In this document: in pieces, positions 54,273-63,122 of the stretch
Numbering within the stretch: the stretch's first letter is position 1
Layout of the letters: every line of letters starts with the position of its first letter
From: Mesorhizobium prunaredense
GTDB taxonomy: Bacteria; Pseudomonadota; Alphaproteobacteria; Rhizobiales; Rhizobiaceae
Length of the DNA stretch: 64,000 nucleotides
Direction of reading: 5' to 3'
Assembly (NCBI RefSeq): GCF_900156895.1
Contig: NZ_FTPD01000008.1
Location: 1 to 64,000, forward strand
Notes under the pieces: generated by a model
Seen by the model: only the letters and a program-made list of their open reading frames with translations
Told to the model about the DNA's origin: nothing
Databases searched by the model: none
Program-made: the position numbers and the translations under genes

Positions 54273-55100
54273 ATGAGCACATTCACCACCAGGGACGGCA
54301 CCGAGATTTTCTACAAGGATTGGGGCACAGGCCAGCCAATCGTGTTCCATCACGGCTGGCCGCTGAGCGCCGACGACTGGGACAACCAGATGCTGTTCTT
54401 CCTCGACAAGGGCTATCGCGTCATCGCGCATGACCGGCGCGGGCACGGCCGCTCGACACAGACCGCGACCGGCAACGAGATGGACACCTATGCCGCCGAC
54501 GTCGCGGCTCTGGTCGCGCATCTTGATCTCAAGAACGCCGTCCATATCGGCCATTCGACCGGCGGCGGCGAGGTGGCGCGTTACGTGGCCCGCTACGGTG
54601 GCGAAGGACGCGTCGCCAAGGCGGTGCTGATCGGCGCGGTGCCGCCGATAATGCTCAAGACCGACGACAACCCCGGCGGCCTGCCGATCGAGGTCTTCGA
54701 CGGCTTCCGTGCCGCTCTGGTCGCCAACCGCGCCCAGTTCTACAGGGATGTGCCGGCCGGCCCGTTCTATGGCTTCAATCGCGAGAGCGCCAAGGTCTCG
54801 CAAGGGGCCGTCGACAATTGGTGGCGCCAGGGCATGATGGGCGGAGCCAAGGCCCACTACGACTGTATCGAGGCTTTTTCCGAAACCGACTTTACGGAAG
54901 ACCTGAGGAAGATCGACGTACCCGTCCTGATCATGCACGGCGATGACGACCAGATCGTGCCGATTGCCGACTCCGCCCTGCTTGCCGCCGAGCTGGTGAA
55001 GCACGGCACGCTCAAGGTCTACGATGGCCTGCCGCACGGCATGTGCACCACCCACCCGGAAATCATCAATCCGGATCTCCTGGCGTTCATCCAAAGCTGA
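54273..55100 (+). CDS. Alpha/beta hydrolase (non-heme chloroperoxidase/esterase type)
   Basis: The 275-residue hydrolase has the oxyanion motif [11 protein letters not shown], the nucleophile elbow GHSTGGGE, the catalytic Asp region [11 protein letters not shown] and the His in [12 protein letters not shown]. The [19 protein letters not shown] start is typical of the cofactor-free chloroperoxidase/arylesterase group; the natural substrate is likely an ester or lactone. An AAGGAG element precedes the ATG at 54273; a start at 54210 is less likely. It is divergent from the GlxA-type regulator. Confidence 0.93.
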   Translation: MSTFTTRDGTEIFYKDWGTGQPIVFHHGWPLSADDWDNQMLFFLDKGYRVIAHDRRGHGRSTQTATGNEMDTYAADVAALVAHLDLKNAVHIGHSTGGGEVARYVARYGGEGRVAKAVLIGAVPPIMLKTDDNPGGLPIEVFDGFRAALVANRAQFYRDVPAGPFYGFNRESAKVSQGAVDNWWRQGMMGGAKAHYDCIEAFSETDFTEDLRKIDVPVLIMHGDDDQIVPIADSALLAAELVKHGTLKVYDGLPHGMCTTHPEIINPDLLAFIQS

Positions 55101-55231
55101 CGTTTCGCAAGCTTCAGGCGGGCACGCCGGGAAATCCGGGCTGCCCGTCGGTCGCTTGGTGCTTCGTCAGTCGTAGATGCTGTCCGGCGCAGGTGCGCCG
55201 GCAGCACGGCCGATGATTTCCGGTGAATGGA

Positions 55232-55308
<77 letters not shown>

Positions 55309-55680
55309 AGTCCTTGGCGGCGTATAGGGTTCCGGGCTTGGCTGCGCAACCCCTAAAAGTCGAAAACGGAACAAACGGAAGGCCCGGGTCGAGAGCGGAG
55401 TGGGAAATGCCGGCCCGCGCAACGGTTTCGCGGCAGCGCCACCTCAGGCATCCAGGTTGCTGTCCAGCGGCACGCTGCCGTTAACCCGGATAAAACGTCC
55501 CCGCCGGGAAGAAAACGCCCCGGTGTGATCTCGGTCGTCCTGTCCACGGCCGAGAGGGTTCCATCGTCGGTGGGCCGCCGTGAAGGGGGTACGGCAGGCT
55601 CGGCCTTGCCGCCGGCAGCATTGCGCAGTAATGACGGGAATACAGCGGCGGTGCCGCTTGCACGTAGTAACGAGGTGTTC
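55309..55680. other. Intergenic region between tRNA-Pro and the complex I gene
   Basis: This 372-base stretch probably holds the promoter of tRNA-Pro on minus and of the complex I accessory gene on plus. No further RNA or protein gene is recognised. Confidence 0.5.
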
Positions 55681-55986
55681 ATGTCCGCGCGCATTTTCAG
55701 CCCAGCCAAAACCGCGATGCAGTCCGGCAAGGCCAAGACCGGCCACTGGGTGCTGGAATTCGATCCCGAGATGCGCAAGAAAATCGATCCGCTGATGGGC
55801 TACACCACGTCGGCTGACATGCGGAGCCAGATCAGGCTCACCTTCGACACAAGGGAAGAGGCGGTGGCCTATGCGGAGAAAGAGGGGCTGGCCTACCGCG
55901 TCGAGGAGCCGAAGGAATCCAAGCGCCGCCAGATTTCCTATGCGGAGAATTTCCGCTATGACCGCAGGACGCCCTGGACGCATTGA
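55681..55986 (+). CDS. NADH dehydrogenase accessory protein (ETC complex I subunit, NDUFS4-like)
   Basis: This 101-residue protein matches the alphaproteobacterial homolog of mitochondrial NDUFS4: ARIFSPAKTAMQSGKAKTGHWVLEF, then MGYTTSADMRSQIRLTF, EEAVAYAEKEGLAYRVEEP and a YAENFRYDRRTPWTH tail. It is an accessory subunit of respiratory complex I at the inner membrane. The ATG at 55681 begins the conserved region. It is encoded alone, apart from the nuo operon, as usual. Confidence 0.93.
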   Translation: MSARIFSPAKTAMQSGKAKTGHWVLEFDPEMRKKIDPLMGYTTSADMRSQIRLTFDTREEAVAYAEKEGLAYRVEEPKESKRRQISYAENFRYDRRTPWTH

Positions 55987-56047
55987 CCGGCAAATGCCGG
56001 GCAGCCGTCGCAGCGCATGAATTAGCCGGCCCTTGGCGTCGGCCAGC

Positions 56048-56124
56048 GGTCCCGTAGCTCAGCTGGATAGAGCACCGGCCTTCTAAGCCGATGGTCACAG
56101 GTTCGAATCCTGTCGGGATCGCCA
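56048..56124 (+). tRNA. tRNA-Arg (anticodon TCT)
   Basis: The cloverleaf has acceptor GGTCCCG with CGGGATC (one G-U), D-stem GCTC/GAGC, anticodon loop CTTCTAA with anticodon TCT, T-arm ACAGG-TTCGAAT-CCTGT and an encoded CCA end. The outermost anticodon-stem pair is a C-A mismatch. It decodes AGA/AGG arginine codons. Confidence 0.97.
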
Positions 56125-56216
56125 GCATTTTCAAGGGTCCATTCTGGACACAAGGTATCAGCGATGCGCTGATCGGCCCGCGTCCTCGCCCGGAGGCGCG
56201 GGCTTTCAGCTTGGTG

Positions 56217-56639
56217 CTAAGTGCGACTAGCTCCAGGTGCCTCGTCGAGGAGATTTGGACCCTTGCTCACAGGCATCTGGCCGTCGGGAGTAAGCTTGTC
56301 CACTGCGTCGGGCAGTTCACTTGTGAGCCGGTCCAGAAGTTCCTCGCGGGACAATCCGGTTTGCTCCGCGAGATCGCTCAACGTTTGCGGATCGATCGCT
56401 TTCTCGACTTGGTCGCGCTGAACGGGGCGATTCGATCCTGTACCAACCCAAGAATCGACTTGATCGCCCGCACCCGCATTCCTGAGACGCTCCAGGATGT
56501 CGCCGAGCCCGCCGGTGGAGCCAGCGTTTTTGGCATCTGTCGAGTTCCTGCCGGCGATTAACTCGCCGATCCTATCCCTGTTCTTGTAGGCAAGCAGGCC
56601 AAGCAAGGCTATGGCGACTTTTCCTATGTCAAGGCTCAT
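56217..56639 (-). CDS. YidB-family (DUF937) protein
   Basis: The 140-residue protein has the YidB pattern: a short helical N-terminus (IGKVAIALLGLLAYKNRDRIGELI), GGLGDILERLRNAGAGDQVDSWVGTGSNRPV, then IDPQTLSDLAEQTGLSREELLDRLTSELPDAVDKLTPDGQMP. Members are cytoplasmic and of unknown function. The ATG at 56639 starts the domain. Confidence 0.88.
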   Translation of the reverse strand: MSLDIGKVAIALLGLLAYKNRDRIGELIAGRNSTDAKNAGSTGGLGDILERLRNAGAGDQVDSWVGTGSNRPVQRDQVEKAIDPQTLSDLAEQTGLSREELLDRLTSELPDAVDKLTPDGQMPVSKGPNLLDEAPGASRT

Positions 56640-56918
56640 TTCGCACCTCCTTCCATGAAGAACGGACAAGGCATGCGGCTTTGAAAGGTTCCACGGTATT
56701 TGCTGCTGGGCTGGTTTTCAGTTCGGTTAAGGGCGATGGGGGCTTCCCGGTCGAATCCCCGCAGGACTTCAGCACGGGCGCCGCCGAAACGATCAAGCCT
56801 CATCGGACGTGCATGTTCAGCCTCGATCGTATCGGACTGCGGCGCTCTGAATTCACAACGATGCAACCACTGCCTTGTCTTCGCGTTTATCCGCCTCCAA
56901 TCCTGGCGAGCTTTAAAA

Positions 56919-57203
56919 ATGACGGCGTTCATTCCGATTTCAATCTACTTGAATGGCAAATCAATGGCGATCGCGTCGATAGCCGACGCTGCGAAAGCGC
57001 TGCAGCAACCATGGCCATCCATGGACAAGCCGTCCCGACTTGAAGCAATCCGAATCATCGAGGAATGCCTGGCCGGACATTGCAGTCACCAAGCTGCGTT
57101 CGCTGCTTTCGAGGCGGCCGCATCTGAACAGGGCCTTCTTAAGCAAAGGCCTCCAAGCGCAGGCCTCAGGAAATTCGACGGGGTTGCCGAAGACCTGATG
57201 TGA
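56919..57203 (+). CDS. DUF982 family protein
   Basis: The 94-residue product resembles DUF982: MTAFIPISIYLNGKSMAIASIADAAKALQQPWP, then RLEAIRIIEECLAGHCSHQAAFAAFEAAASEQGLL. Function is unknown. The ATG at 56919 has a weak ribosome binding site; the frame is open upstream to 56700 but that part is unrelated to the family. A hairpin follows 72 bases after the stop. Confidence 0.75.
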   Translation: MTAFIPISIYLNGKSMAIASIADAAKALQQPWPSMDKPSRLEAIRIIEECLAGHCSHQAAFAAFEAAASEQGLLKQRPPSAGLRKFDGVAEDLM

Positions 57204-57688
57204 GGTGATGCTGCCCTCGCGACCTTGAACCGCTGACAGGCCTCGCCCGGGCGGACTTGGCCAGCCGTGATTGTGGACCACCCGCCAAAATTGAGAAATG
57301 GCGGGTAGTCCTTATCAGCGCAGGAAGGGACGTAGCTGCGCAGATCTCAGTTCGTTCTTGGTCAATCGTCAAAGTCCGGCCGGTTCCCTAGCTAACGACC
57401 GTTCCAATCGCCTGGAACGTGATGGAGACAGCGAAGACCGCAGCGAGTAACCAGCGGGCTTTCCATCGGCTTCTTCCGCGAACTCACAGCTAGCAACTGC
57501 TACGAGCAGCCGCAGTTCCGGGTGGCGCGGTGTCCGGGCTATTACGCGAAAACAGGTGAGACTTAGGTCCCGCCTCGAATCAGACCGAAGCCCAACCAAG
57601 GAACGTTTGCGGCTGCCTGAGGTTTGGGTGAGCCTGGCGCGAAGACGATGCCGTTCAGCGCAATGGAGCTCACATAAAGGAGGCACTT
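57204..57688. other. Intergenic region between DUF982 and DUF1236 genes
   Basis: This 485-base stretch contains the hairpin at 57275-57311 and the promoter region of the DUF1236 gene. Open frames on both strands have no recognisable content. Confidence 0.5.
57275..57311. other. Stem-loop downstream of the DUF982 gene
   Basis: GGACCACCCGCCA (57275-57287) and TGGCGGGTAGTCC (57299-57311) pair over 13 positions with one mismatch and an 11-base loop, a probable transcription end for the DUF982 gene. Confidence 0.6.
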
Positions 57689-57988
57689 ATGAGTATGCGT
57701 CTTTCCACTGCAGCCGCGGGGTTTCTGTTGCTGGCTGGTATCGGCGCCGCTGCTGCTCAGGACGTAGTCATCGAGCCTGAACAGGAGACCGTCATCAGGG
57801 AATATGTCAAAAAGCAGCCGCTAGCATCGGTGAAGATCCCTGGAGTGGAACTCAATATCGGCTCAACCTTGCCCGAAACCGTCGAACTTCACGAAGTCCC
57901 CGACACAAAATACCGTTACGTGGTGGTCGACAACCGGACCGTTGTGGTTGACCCGGGCACGCGCAAGATCATCAAAGTCATCGAATGA
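57689..57988 (+). CDS. DUF1236 periplasmic protein
   Basis: The 99-residue protein has a signal peptide (cleavage near AAAAQD) and a DUF1236 domain: EQETVIREYVKKQP, VELNIGSTLPETVELHEVPD, YRYVVVDNRTVVVDPGTRKIIKVIE. The domain is common in Rhizobiales exported proteins, function unknown. An AAAGGAGG ribosome binding site precedes the ATG. Confidence 0.9.
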   Translation: MSMRLSTAAAGFLLLAGIGAAAAQDVVIEPEQETVIREYVKKQPLASVKIPGVELNIGSTLPETVELHEVPDTKYRYVVVDNRTVVVDPGTRKIIKVIE

Positions 57989-58056
57989 GCTAAGCGACTG
58001 GACCCGCCCTCCTGAAAGGTGCGGCGGCAAGTCGAGCAACGAGGAATGTGATCACC

Positions 58057-58257
58057 ATGTCGAACCGTGAGATTGGAGCGTCGCAGGCGCTGCGAATACG
58101 CGTGGCTGACCTCGCTGAGAGGATGCGCGGCGCCCGGATTACCGAGAACGAACTGAAGACCTTTCGAAAGGTCGCAGCAGTCCTGGAGGGCGGCAAGGGC
58201 AGAATCGATGCCGACGATTTGATTGCCGCATCCTTCGTCGTCGAGACGCCGGACTAA
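58057..58257 (+). CDS. Small hypothetical protein
   Basis: I do not recognise this 66-residue protein. It is predicted mostly helical (ALRIRVADLAERMRGA, ENELKTFRKVAAVLEGG) with an acidic C-terminus. A GTG at 58048 with a closer GAGG element is an alternative start adding three residues. It lies between the DUF1236 and zinc-ribbon genes. Confidence 0.6.
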   Translation: MSNREIGASQALRIRVADLAERMRGARITENELKTFRKVAAVLEGGKGRIDADDLIAASFVVETPD

Positions 58258-58271
58258 CAAGAAGTGCTGCG

Positions 58272-58481
58272 ATGTCCCTGTCTCCCAGCCTATTCTCTGT
58301 TGGCCTGACTTTCCGATGCCCGCAGTGCAACTTCGCCGTCATCAAGAACGGCAGCTGGTTTCAGGTCGTTTCCCATTACAAGTGCGAGGGATGCGGACGC
58401 GAGATCCGCATCACCTATCCCGACAAGATTGCGATCTTCCAGAAGCACGCGCACTTGGCCATGCCGCCGGGAGTGCGGTAG
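58272..58481 (+). CDS. Small zinc-ribbon protein
   Basis: The 69-residue protein has two CxxC pairs (C16/C19 in FRCPQCN and C38/C41 in YKCEGCGR), a rubredoxin-like zinc ribbon, and a short helical tail. The role is unknown; such proteins often bind nucleic acid or a partner protein. It lies 14 bases after the preceding small gene. Confidence 0.78.
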   Translation: MSLSPSLFSVGLTFRCPQCNFAVIKNGSWFQVVSHYKCEGCGREIRITYPDKIAIFQKHAHLAMPPGVR

Positions 58482-58555
58482 CTGCGGCAGCAGACCAACT
58501 CCTTCGTTGCAAGTGAGCTCGAATTGCCGGGCTCGAGCGCGAGCGTCATGGTGAC

Positions 58556-58714
58556 CTAGATAAACCAGGTCGCCACCAGCCCCAAAGACGCGGAAAGGAT
58601 TGCGATCGTAGTAGCCCTTCCCAGGGCGTTGGTTGTCCTGCTGTTGACCTTGTCTGCCATGATCCGCGGGTTGTTCGTCATCAGCATGATGAGAAGAAGC
58701 AGTCCTGATCGCAT
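58556..58714 (-). pseudogene. NRAMP-type metal transporter C-terminal remnant
   Basis: A 52-codon frame starts with an ATG that overlaps the YkvA stop (TAATG) and reads LLLLIMLMTNNPRIMADKVNS then TTIAILSASLGLVATWFI. This resembles the last membrane helices of NRAMP divalent-metal transporters, with the MTNNxxIMxDKVN loop. About 350-400 N-terminal codons are missing. It is either a decayed gene or, less likely, a small membrane protein now translated from the YkvA message. Confidence 0.6.
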
Positions 58715-59103
58715 TATTGGGCGTGGGTGGGCCAGAACGCCCAGATCAGCAAAGCTGCCAAAGCCAGCCAGAGCGCCACGGTAATGAACATCCCCATCCT
58801 GCTTTGCGGCTGTTTTTCGAGCGCGGCAGCCCGCGCTCTAAATTCGGCCATCAGCGACGGCGGAACAAGCCTTATGGCCAGGACTACGCCGAGCGGAACG
58901 ATGATCAGGTCGTCGATATAGCCGAGCACCGGAATGAAGTCCGGGATCAGGTCGATCGGGGAAAGCGCATAGGCGGCTACCATTCCGGCCACGAACTTCG
59001 CAAACCAGGGCACCCGAGGGTCGCGCGCGGCGAACCACAGGGCGACGACATCAAGCTTGATAGCGCGCGCCCGGCTCTTTGCCGCTTCCAGCCAGGCTTT
59101 CAT
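58714..59103 (-). CDS. YkvA/DUF1232 membrane protein
   Basis: The 129-residue protein has the DUF1232 core: DPRVPWFAKFVAGMVAAYALSPIDLIPDFIPVLGYIDDLIIVPLG, with membrane helices and the SPIDLIPD hallmark, plus a C-terminal helix (MFITVALWLALAALLIWAFW). Function is unknown. The ATG at 59103 starts the protein; an ATG at 59145 is possible. Its stop overlaps the start of an NRAMP-like remnant. Confidence 0.9.
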   Translation of the reverse strand: MKAWLEAAKSRARAIKLDVVALWFAARDPRVPWFAKFVAGMVAAYALSPIDLIPDFIPVLGYIDDLIIVPLGVVLAIRLVPPSLMAEFRARAAALEKQPQSRMGMFITVALWLALAALLIWAFWPTHAQ

Positions 59104-59225
59104 AGGCGTCACTTTAGCACAGATTGTCCGCCGGGACATTCGCACATGTAAGTGCGGAATTCCCTTGTTTACGAGTGGATTACCCGCGTTGGCGAATTGG
59201 ATTTAGCAATACGCGGGCGCAAGCT

Positions 59226-60395
59226 TCAAGCGGCCGCCGCCGCAGCCAGACCGCGCGCCAGATCGGCCTTGAGGTCGTCGACGTCCTCGAGCCCGATCTG
59301 CAGGCGCACCAGCGGGCCGTCATAAGGGCCCTTGGCGACGACGCGGTCGCCGAGGAAGACCGGCACCGCAAGGCTCTCATAGCCGCCCCAGGAATAGCCG
59401 AGGCCGAATATCCTGAGCGCGTCGAGGAAGGCATGCTGCTGTTTCTGGCCGCCGCCCGCGAGGACGATGGAAAAAATGCCGCTCGAGCCGCAGAAGTCGC
59501 GCTTCCAGAGATCGTGGTCGGGATGGCTGGCAAGCGCTGGATGCAGCACGCGCGCCACGCCCGGCTGGCCCTCCAGCCAGCCGGCGATATCAAGTGCGCT
59601 GCGCTGATGGTGGTCGAGGCGCACGCCCATCGTGCGCAGGCCGCGCAGCACCTGATAGACATCGTCCGGCCCGGCGCAGCAGCCCATCGTGTAAAATGTC
59701 TCGCAAAGCTGTTTCCAGCAGGCCTTGTTGGCCGACGCGGTGCCGAGCAGCACGTCGGAATGGCCAGCCGGATATTTCGTCGCCGCATGGATCGAGATGT
59801 CGACACCGTGATCGAGCGGGCGGAAGTAGAGCGGCGTCGCCCAGGTGTTGTCCATCATGACGATCGCACCTGCGGCGTGCGCCGCGCTGGCGATGGCCGG
59901 TATGTCCTGCACCTCGAAAGTGTTGGAGGCCGGTGATTCGGTGAACACGACCCTGGTGCTGGACTTGATCAGCGCGGCAATACCGGCGCCGACATGCGGA
60001 TCGTAGTACTCGACCTCGACGCCCAGCCGTTTCAGCATCGTGTCGGCGAAATTGCGGGTCGGGTGATAGACGGAATCGACGATCAGGACATGGTCGCCGG
60101 CCGACAGGAAGGCGAGCAGCGGCACCATCACCGCCGCCAGGCCGGAGGGCACCACAATCGTGCCGGCCGAGCCTTCCAGCCCGTCGATGGCGCTGGCAAG
60201 CGCGTCGGTGGTCGGCGTGCCGCGCGTGCCGTAGGTGTATTTCTGGCCGCGTGCCGCCATCGTTGCCGCGTTGGGATAGAGCACGGTCGAGGCATGCACG
60301 ACCGGCGGGTTGATGAAGCCGAAATAGTCGTGCGGATTGTTGCCCGAATGGGCAAGCCGCGTGTTGATGCCCATTTGGTTGCCGTCTTTTGTCAT
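59226..60395 (-). CDS. metC: Cystathionine beta-lyase
   Basis: MetC cleaves cystathionine to homocysteine, pyruvate and ammonia. The 389-residue PLP enzyme has the TRLAHSGNNP start, YTYGTRGTPTTDAL, the PSGLAAVMVPL phosphate loop, DNTWATPLYF (cofactor Asp), and the PLP lysine K207 in HAATKYPAGHSD. The pattern is closer to bacterial MetC than to gamma-synthases. It is divergent from aapJ across a 443-base gap, an arrangement shared with other Rhizobiales. Confidence 0.93.
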   Translation of the reverse strand: MTKDGNQMGINTRLAHSGNNPHDYFGFINPPVVHASTVLYPNAATMAARGQKYTYGTRGTPTTDALASAIDGLEGSAGTIVVPSGLAAVMVPLLAFLSAGDHVLIVDSVYHPTRNFADTMLKRLGVEVEYYDPHVGAGIAALIKSSTRVVFTESPASNTFEVQDIPAIASAAHAAGAIVMMDNTWATPLYFRPLDHGVDISIHAATKYPAGHSDVLLGTASANKACWKQLCETFYTMGCCAGPDDVYQVLRGLRTMGVRLDHHQRSALDIAGWLEGQPGVARVLHPALASHPDHDLWKRDFCGSSGIFSIVLAGGGQKQQHAFLDALRIFGLGYSWGGYESLAVPVFLGDRVVAKGPYDGPLVRLQIGLEDVDDLKADLARGLAAAAAA

Positions 60396-60838
60396 TGCGC
60401 TTCGCCTCTGATGAGGCGCTAGCCATAGTGCGGCGGCATTGGCCGCGCAACCGTTCGCCATCCGCCAGCCGGCGACTTTGGATGTGCCAATTGATTCCAT
60501 GACAAGTCAGTCATGCGCGGTAAATCCGAGGGACGGGTTTGCCGGCGCAGCCCCGATTCGCGTTGACCGGACTTTGCCGGCTTTGTTCGCACCGCTGGCT
60601 AATTTCCAGGCGCGTTTGTCTGCAATTCAGGCATTTGCGGCAATTGCTTTTCGAACTCTTTCGGTTTCGGTCATTTTCCTTGACCTCACTGGAATAATCG
60701 CCTTCGATGCGGTTCGTGAATGGGAGGCAGCGCGTCGGTTGCGATGCGGGGTTCCGGGAATGGGCCGGAACGGGAAGCTGCGTTCACACGGAAAAAAAGT
60801 CAGGTTCGCCTGAAACAACAGAAAAGGGTCTGTGGGTT
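60396..60838. other. Divergent promoter region metC/aapJ
   Basis: This 443-base gap must contain the promoters of metC and the aap operon. No riboswitch (for example SAM-II) or clear regulator site was recognised. The aapJ side has an AT-richer stretch near 60630-60700. Confidence 0.5.
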
Positions 60839-61867
60839 ATGAAACACATTGCAATCGGCATTCTGGGCGCCGCCGCGCTTGGATTGGTGGCTTCGGCCGC
60901 GTCGGCGGCCACGCTCGACGACGTCAAGGCCAAGGGCTTCATCCAATGCGGCGTCTCGACCGGTCTGGCCGGCTTCTCGGCGCCGGACGACAAGGGCGAC
61001 TGGCAAGGCATCGATGCGGATTTCTGCCGCGCTGTCGCGGCCGCCGTTTTCGGCGATGGCACCAAGGTCAAGTTCACGCCGCTCAGCGCCAAGGAACGCT
61101 TCACCGCGCTACAGTCAGGCGAGATCGACATGCTGTCGCGCAACACCACCTGGACCATCAACCGCGATACGGCGCTTGGGCTGAACTTCGTCGGTGTCAC
61201 CTACTATGACGGCCAGGGCTTCATGATCAATGCCAAGAAGCTGCCAGGCGTGAATTCCGCGCTGCAGCTTTCGGGCGCGGCGGTCTGCGTGCAGAGCGGC
61301 ACCACGACCGAGCTCAACCTCGCCGATTACTTCAAGGCGAACAAGATGGAGTACAACCCGGTCGTCTTCGAAAAGCTGGAAGAGGTCAACGCCGCCTATG
61401 ACGCCGGCCGTTGCGACGTCTATACCACCGACCAGTCGGGCCTCTACGGCATTCGCCTGACGCTGGGCGCGCCCGCCGACCACGTCGTGTTGCCCGAAAT
61501 CATCTCCAAGGAGCCGCTCGGACCGGCCGTACGCCAGGGCGATGACCAATGGTACCACATCGTCAAGTGGACCTATTTCGCGCTGCTGCAGGCAGAGGAA
61601 CTCGGCATCACCAAGGCCAATATCGATGAGATGAAGTCCTCGGACAGTCCCGAGATCAAGCGCGTGCTCGGCCAGGAGGCCGATACCAAGATCGGCACCG
61701 ATCTCGGCGTCTCCAACGACTGGGTCGTCAACATCGTCAAGGCAGTTGGCAATTACGGCGAAATGTTCGAACGCAATGTCGGTTCGGGCAGCCCGCTGAA
61801 GATCGCGCGCGGCATCAACGCGTTGTGGACCAAGGGCGGCCTACAATACGCTCCGCCGATCCGCTGA
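60839..61867 (+). CDS. aapJ: General L-amino acid ABC transporter substrate-binding protein
   Basis: AapJ binds a broad range of L-amino acids in the periplasm for the AapJQMP importer of rhizobia. The 342-residue protein has a signal peptide (cleavage near residue 23, ASAA), a family-3 binding fold beginning LDDVKAKGFIQCGVSTGLAGFS, the ERFTALQSGEIDMLSRNTTWT block and the C-terminal GVSNDWVVNIVKAVGNYGEMFERN. The ATG at 60839 matches the family; the frame is open to 60707. A strong hairpin follows the stop before aapQ. Confidence 0.95.
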   Translation: MKHIAIGILGAAALGLVASAASAATLDDVKAKGFIQCGVSTGLAGFSAPDDKGDWQGIDADFCRAVAAAVFGDGTKVKFTPLSAKERFTALQSGEIDMLSRNTTWTINRDTALGLNFVGVTYYDGQGFMINAKKLPGVNSALQLSGAAVCVQSGTTTELNLADYFKANKMEYNPVVFEKLEEVNAAYDAGRCDVYTTDQSGLYGIRLTLGAPADHVVLPEIISKEPLGPAVRQGDDQWYHIVKWTYFALLQAEELGITKANIDEMKSSDSPEIKRVLGQEADTKIGTDLGVSNDWVVNIVKAVGNYGEMFERNVGSGSPLKIARGINALWTKGGLQYAPPIR

Positions 61868-61879
61868 TCGAAATGTGAT

Positions 61880-61906
61880 CCGGAAGGCAGCTTTCCTGCC
61901 TTCCGG
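61880..61906 (+). other. Intercistronic stem-loop aapJ-aapQ
   Basis: CCGGAAGGCAG (61880-61890) and CTGCCTTCCGG (61896-61906) form an 11-bp perfect stem with a 5-base loop, followed by a T/C-rich tract. It probably attenuates the permease genes or protects the aapJ mRNA end, giving an excess of binding protein. Confidence 0.8.
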
Positions 61907-61930
61907 TTTCTCTTTCCAGGGGATGGTCGA

Positions 61931-63118
61931 ATGGCATCGCAGGAAATTCTTCGCGAGGAGCCAAGCCGCGGCTCCTTCATCAACGATCCGAAGGTCCGCG
62001 GCATATTCTTCCAGGCGGTGGTCGTCATCGTGCTGGTGGCGTTGGTCTGGTGGATCGTACAAAACACCATCGACAATCTGACGCGCCTGCGCATTGCATC
62101 AGGCTTCGGCTTCCTCAGGGGCCGCGCCGGCTTCGACATCAGTGACAGCGCCATCGCCTATTCGTCGGATTCGACCTATGGCCGCGCCATTCTGGTCGGC
62201 TTCATCAACACGCTCATCGTTGCCGTCGCCGGCATCATCACCGCCACCATCATCGGCTTCATCCTCGGCATCGGCCGGCTTTCGCACAACTGGCTGATCC
62301 GCAAGATCTGCATGGTCTACGTCGAGGTCTTCCGCAACATTCCGCCGCTGCTGGTTATCTTCTTCTGGTATTCCGGCGTGCTTGCCGTGCTTCCCATACC
62401 GCGCGAGAGCATCAACCTGCCGTTCGGCTCCTTCCTCAACCAGCGCGGCTTCTATTTTCCGCGCGCCGTCTGGGGCGACGGCTCCTGGTTGATCTTCGTC
62501 GCTTTGCTTGTCGGCATCGCCATGGCGTGGTTCGTTGCCCGCAAGGCGCGTCAGCGGCAGATGGCGACCGGCCAGCAATTCCCGGTGTTCTGGACGTCAG
62601 CGGCGCTGATCGTCGGGCTGCCGTTGCTTGCCTATGCGCTGAGCGGCTTCCCGCTGAGCTTCGACTATCCAAAGCAATCGACCTTCAACCTGACTGGCGG
62701 CTTCCAGGTCAAGCCGGAGTTCCTGTCGCTCTATCTGGCGCTGTCCTGCTATACGGCGGCCTTCATCGCCGAAATCGTGCGCGCCGGCATTATGGGCGTC
62801 AGCAAGGGCCAGAGCGAAGCAGCCGGTGCGCTGGGTCTGCGTCCAGGATCGATCCTGCGGCTTGTGGTTGTTCCGCAAGCCATGCGCATCATCATTCCGC
62901 CATTGACCAGCCAGTATCTGAACCTGACCAAGAACTCTTCGCTCGCCATCGCCATCGGCTATCCGGATCTGACGGCGACAGCCGGCACGGTGCTGAACCA
63001 GACCGGCCAGGCGATCGAGTGCGTGCTGATCATGATGGTGGTCTATCTCGGGCTCAGCCTGCTGACCTCGGCGGTGATGAACGTGGTCAACGCCAGGATG
63101 GCGCTGGTGGAGAGGTAG
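61931..63118 (+). CDS. aapQ: General L-amino acid ABC transporter permease AapQ
   Basis: AapQ is one of the two permeases of the Aap importer. The 395-residue protein has about eight membrane helices and a HisM-type EAA loop ([33 protein letters not shown]). The long periplasmic/extra N-terminal part is typical of AapQ. It follows aapJ by 63 bases and precedes aapM by four bases. Confidence 0.95.
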   Translation: MASQEILREEPSRGSFINDPKVRGIFFQAVVVIVLVALVWWIVQNTIDNLTRLRIASGFGFLRGRAGFDISDSAIAYSSDSTYGRAILVGFINTLIVAVAGIITATIIGFILGIGRLSHNWLIRKICMVYVEVFRNIPPLLVIFFWYSGVLAVLPIPRESINLPFGSFLNQRGFYFPRAVWGDGSWLIFVALLVGIAMAWFVARKARQRQMATGQQFPVFWTSAALIVGLPLLAYALSGFPLSFDYPKQSTFNLTGGFQVKPEFLSLYLALSCYTAAFIAEIVRAGIMGVSKGQSEAAGALGLRPGSILRLVVVPQAMRIIIPPLTSQYLNLTKNSSLAIAIGYPDLTATAGTVLNQTGQAIECVLIMMVVYLGLSLLTSAVMNVVNARMALVER

Positions 63119-63122
63119 CGAC

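Noticed and set aside
56048..56124. Integration site of a genomic island at tRNA-Arg
   Set aside because: No integrase gene and no second copy of the tRNA 3' end were found in the window.
58482..58713. Intergenic RNA gene between the zinc-ribbon and YkvA genes
   Set aside because: The conserved-looking part is better explained as the NRAMP C-terminal remnant on minus.
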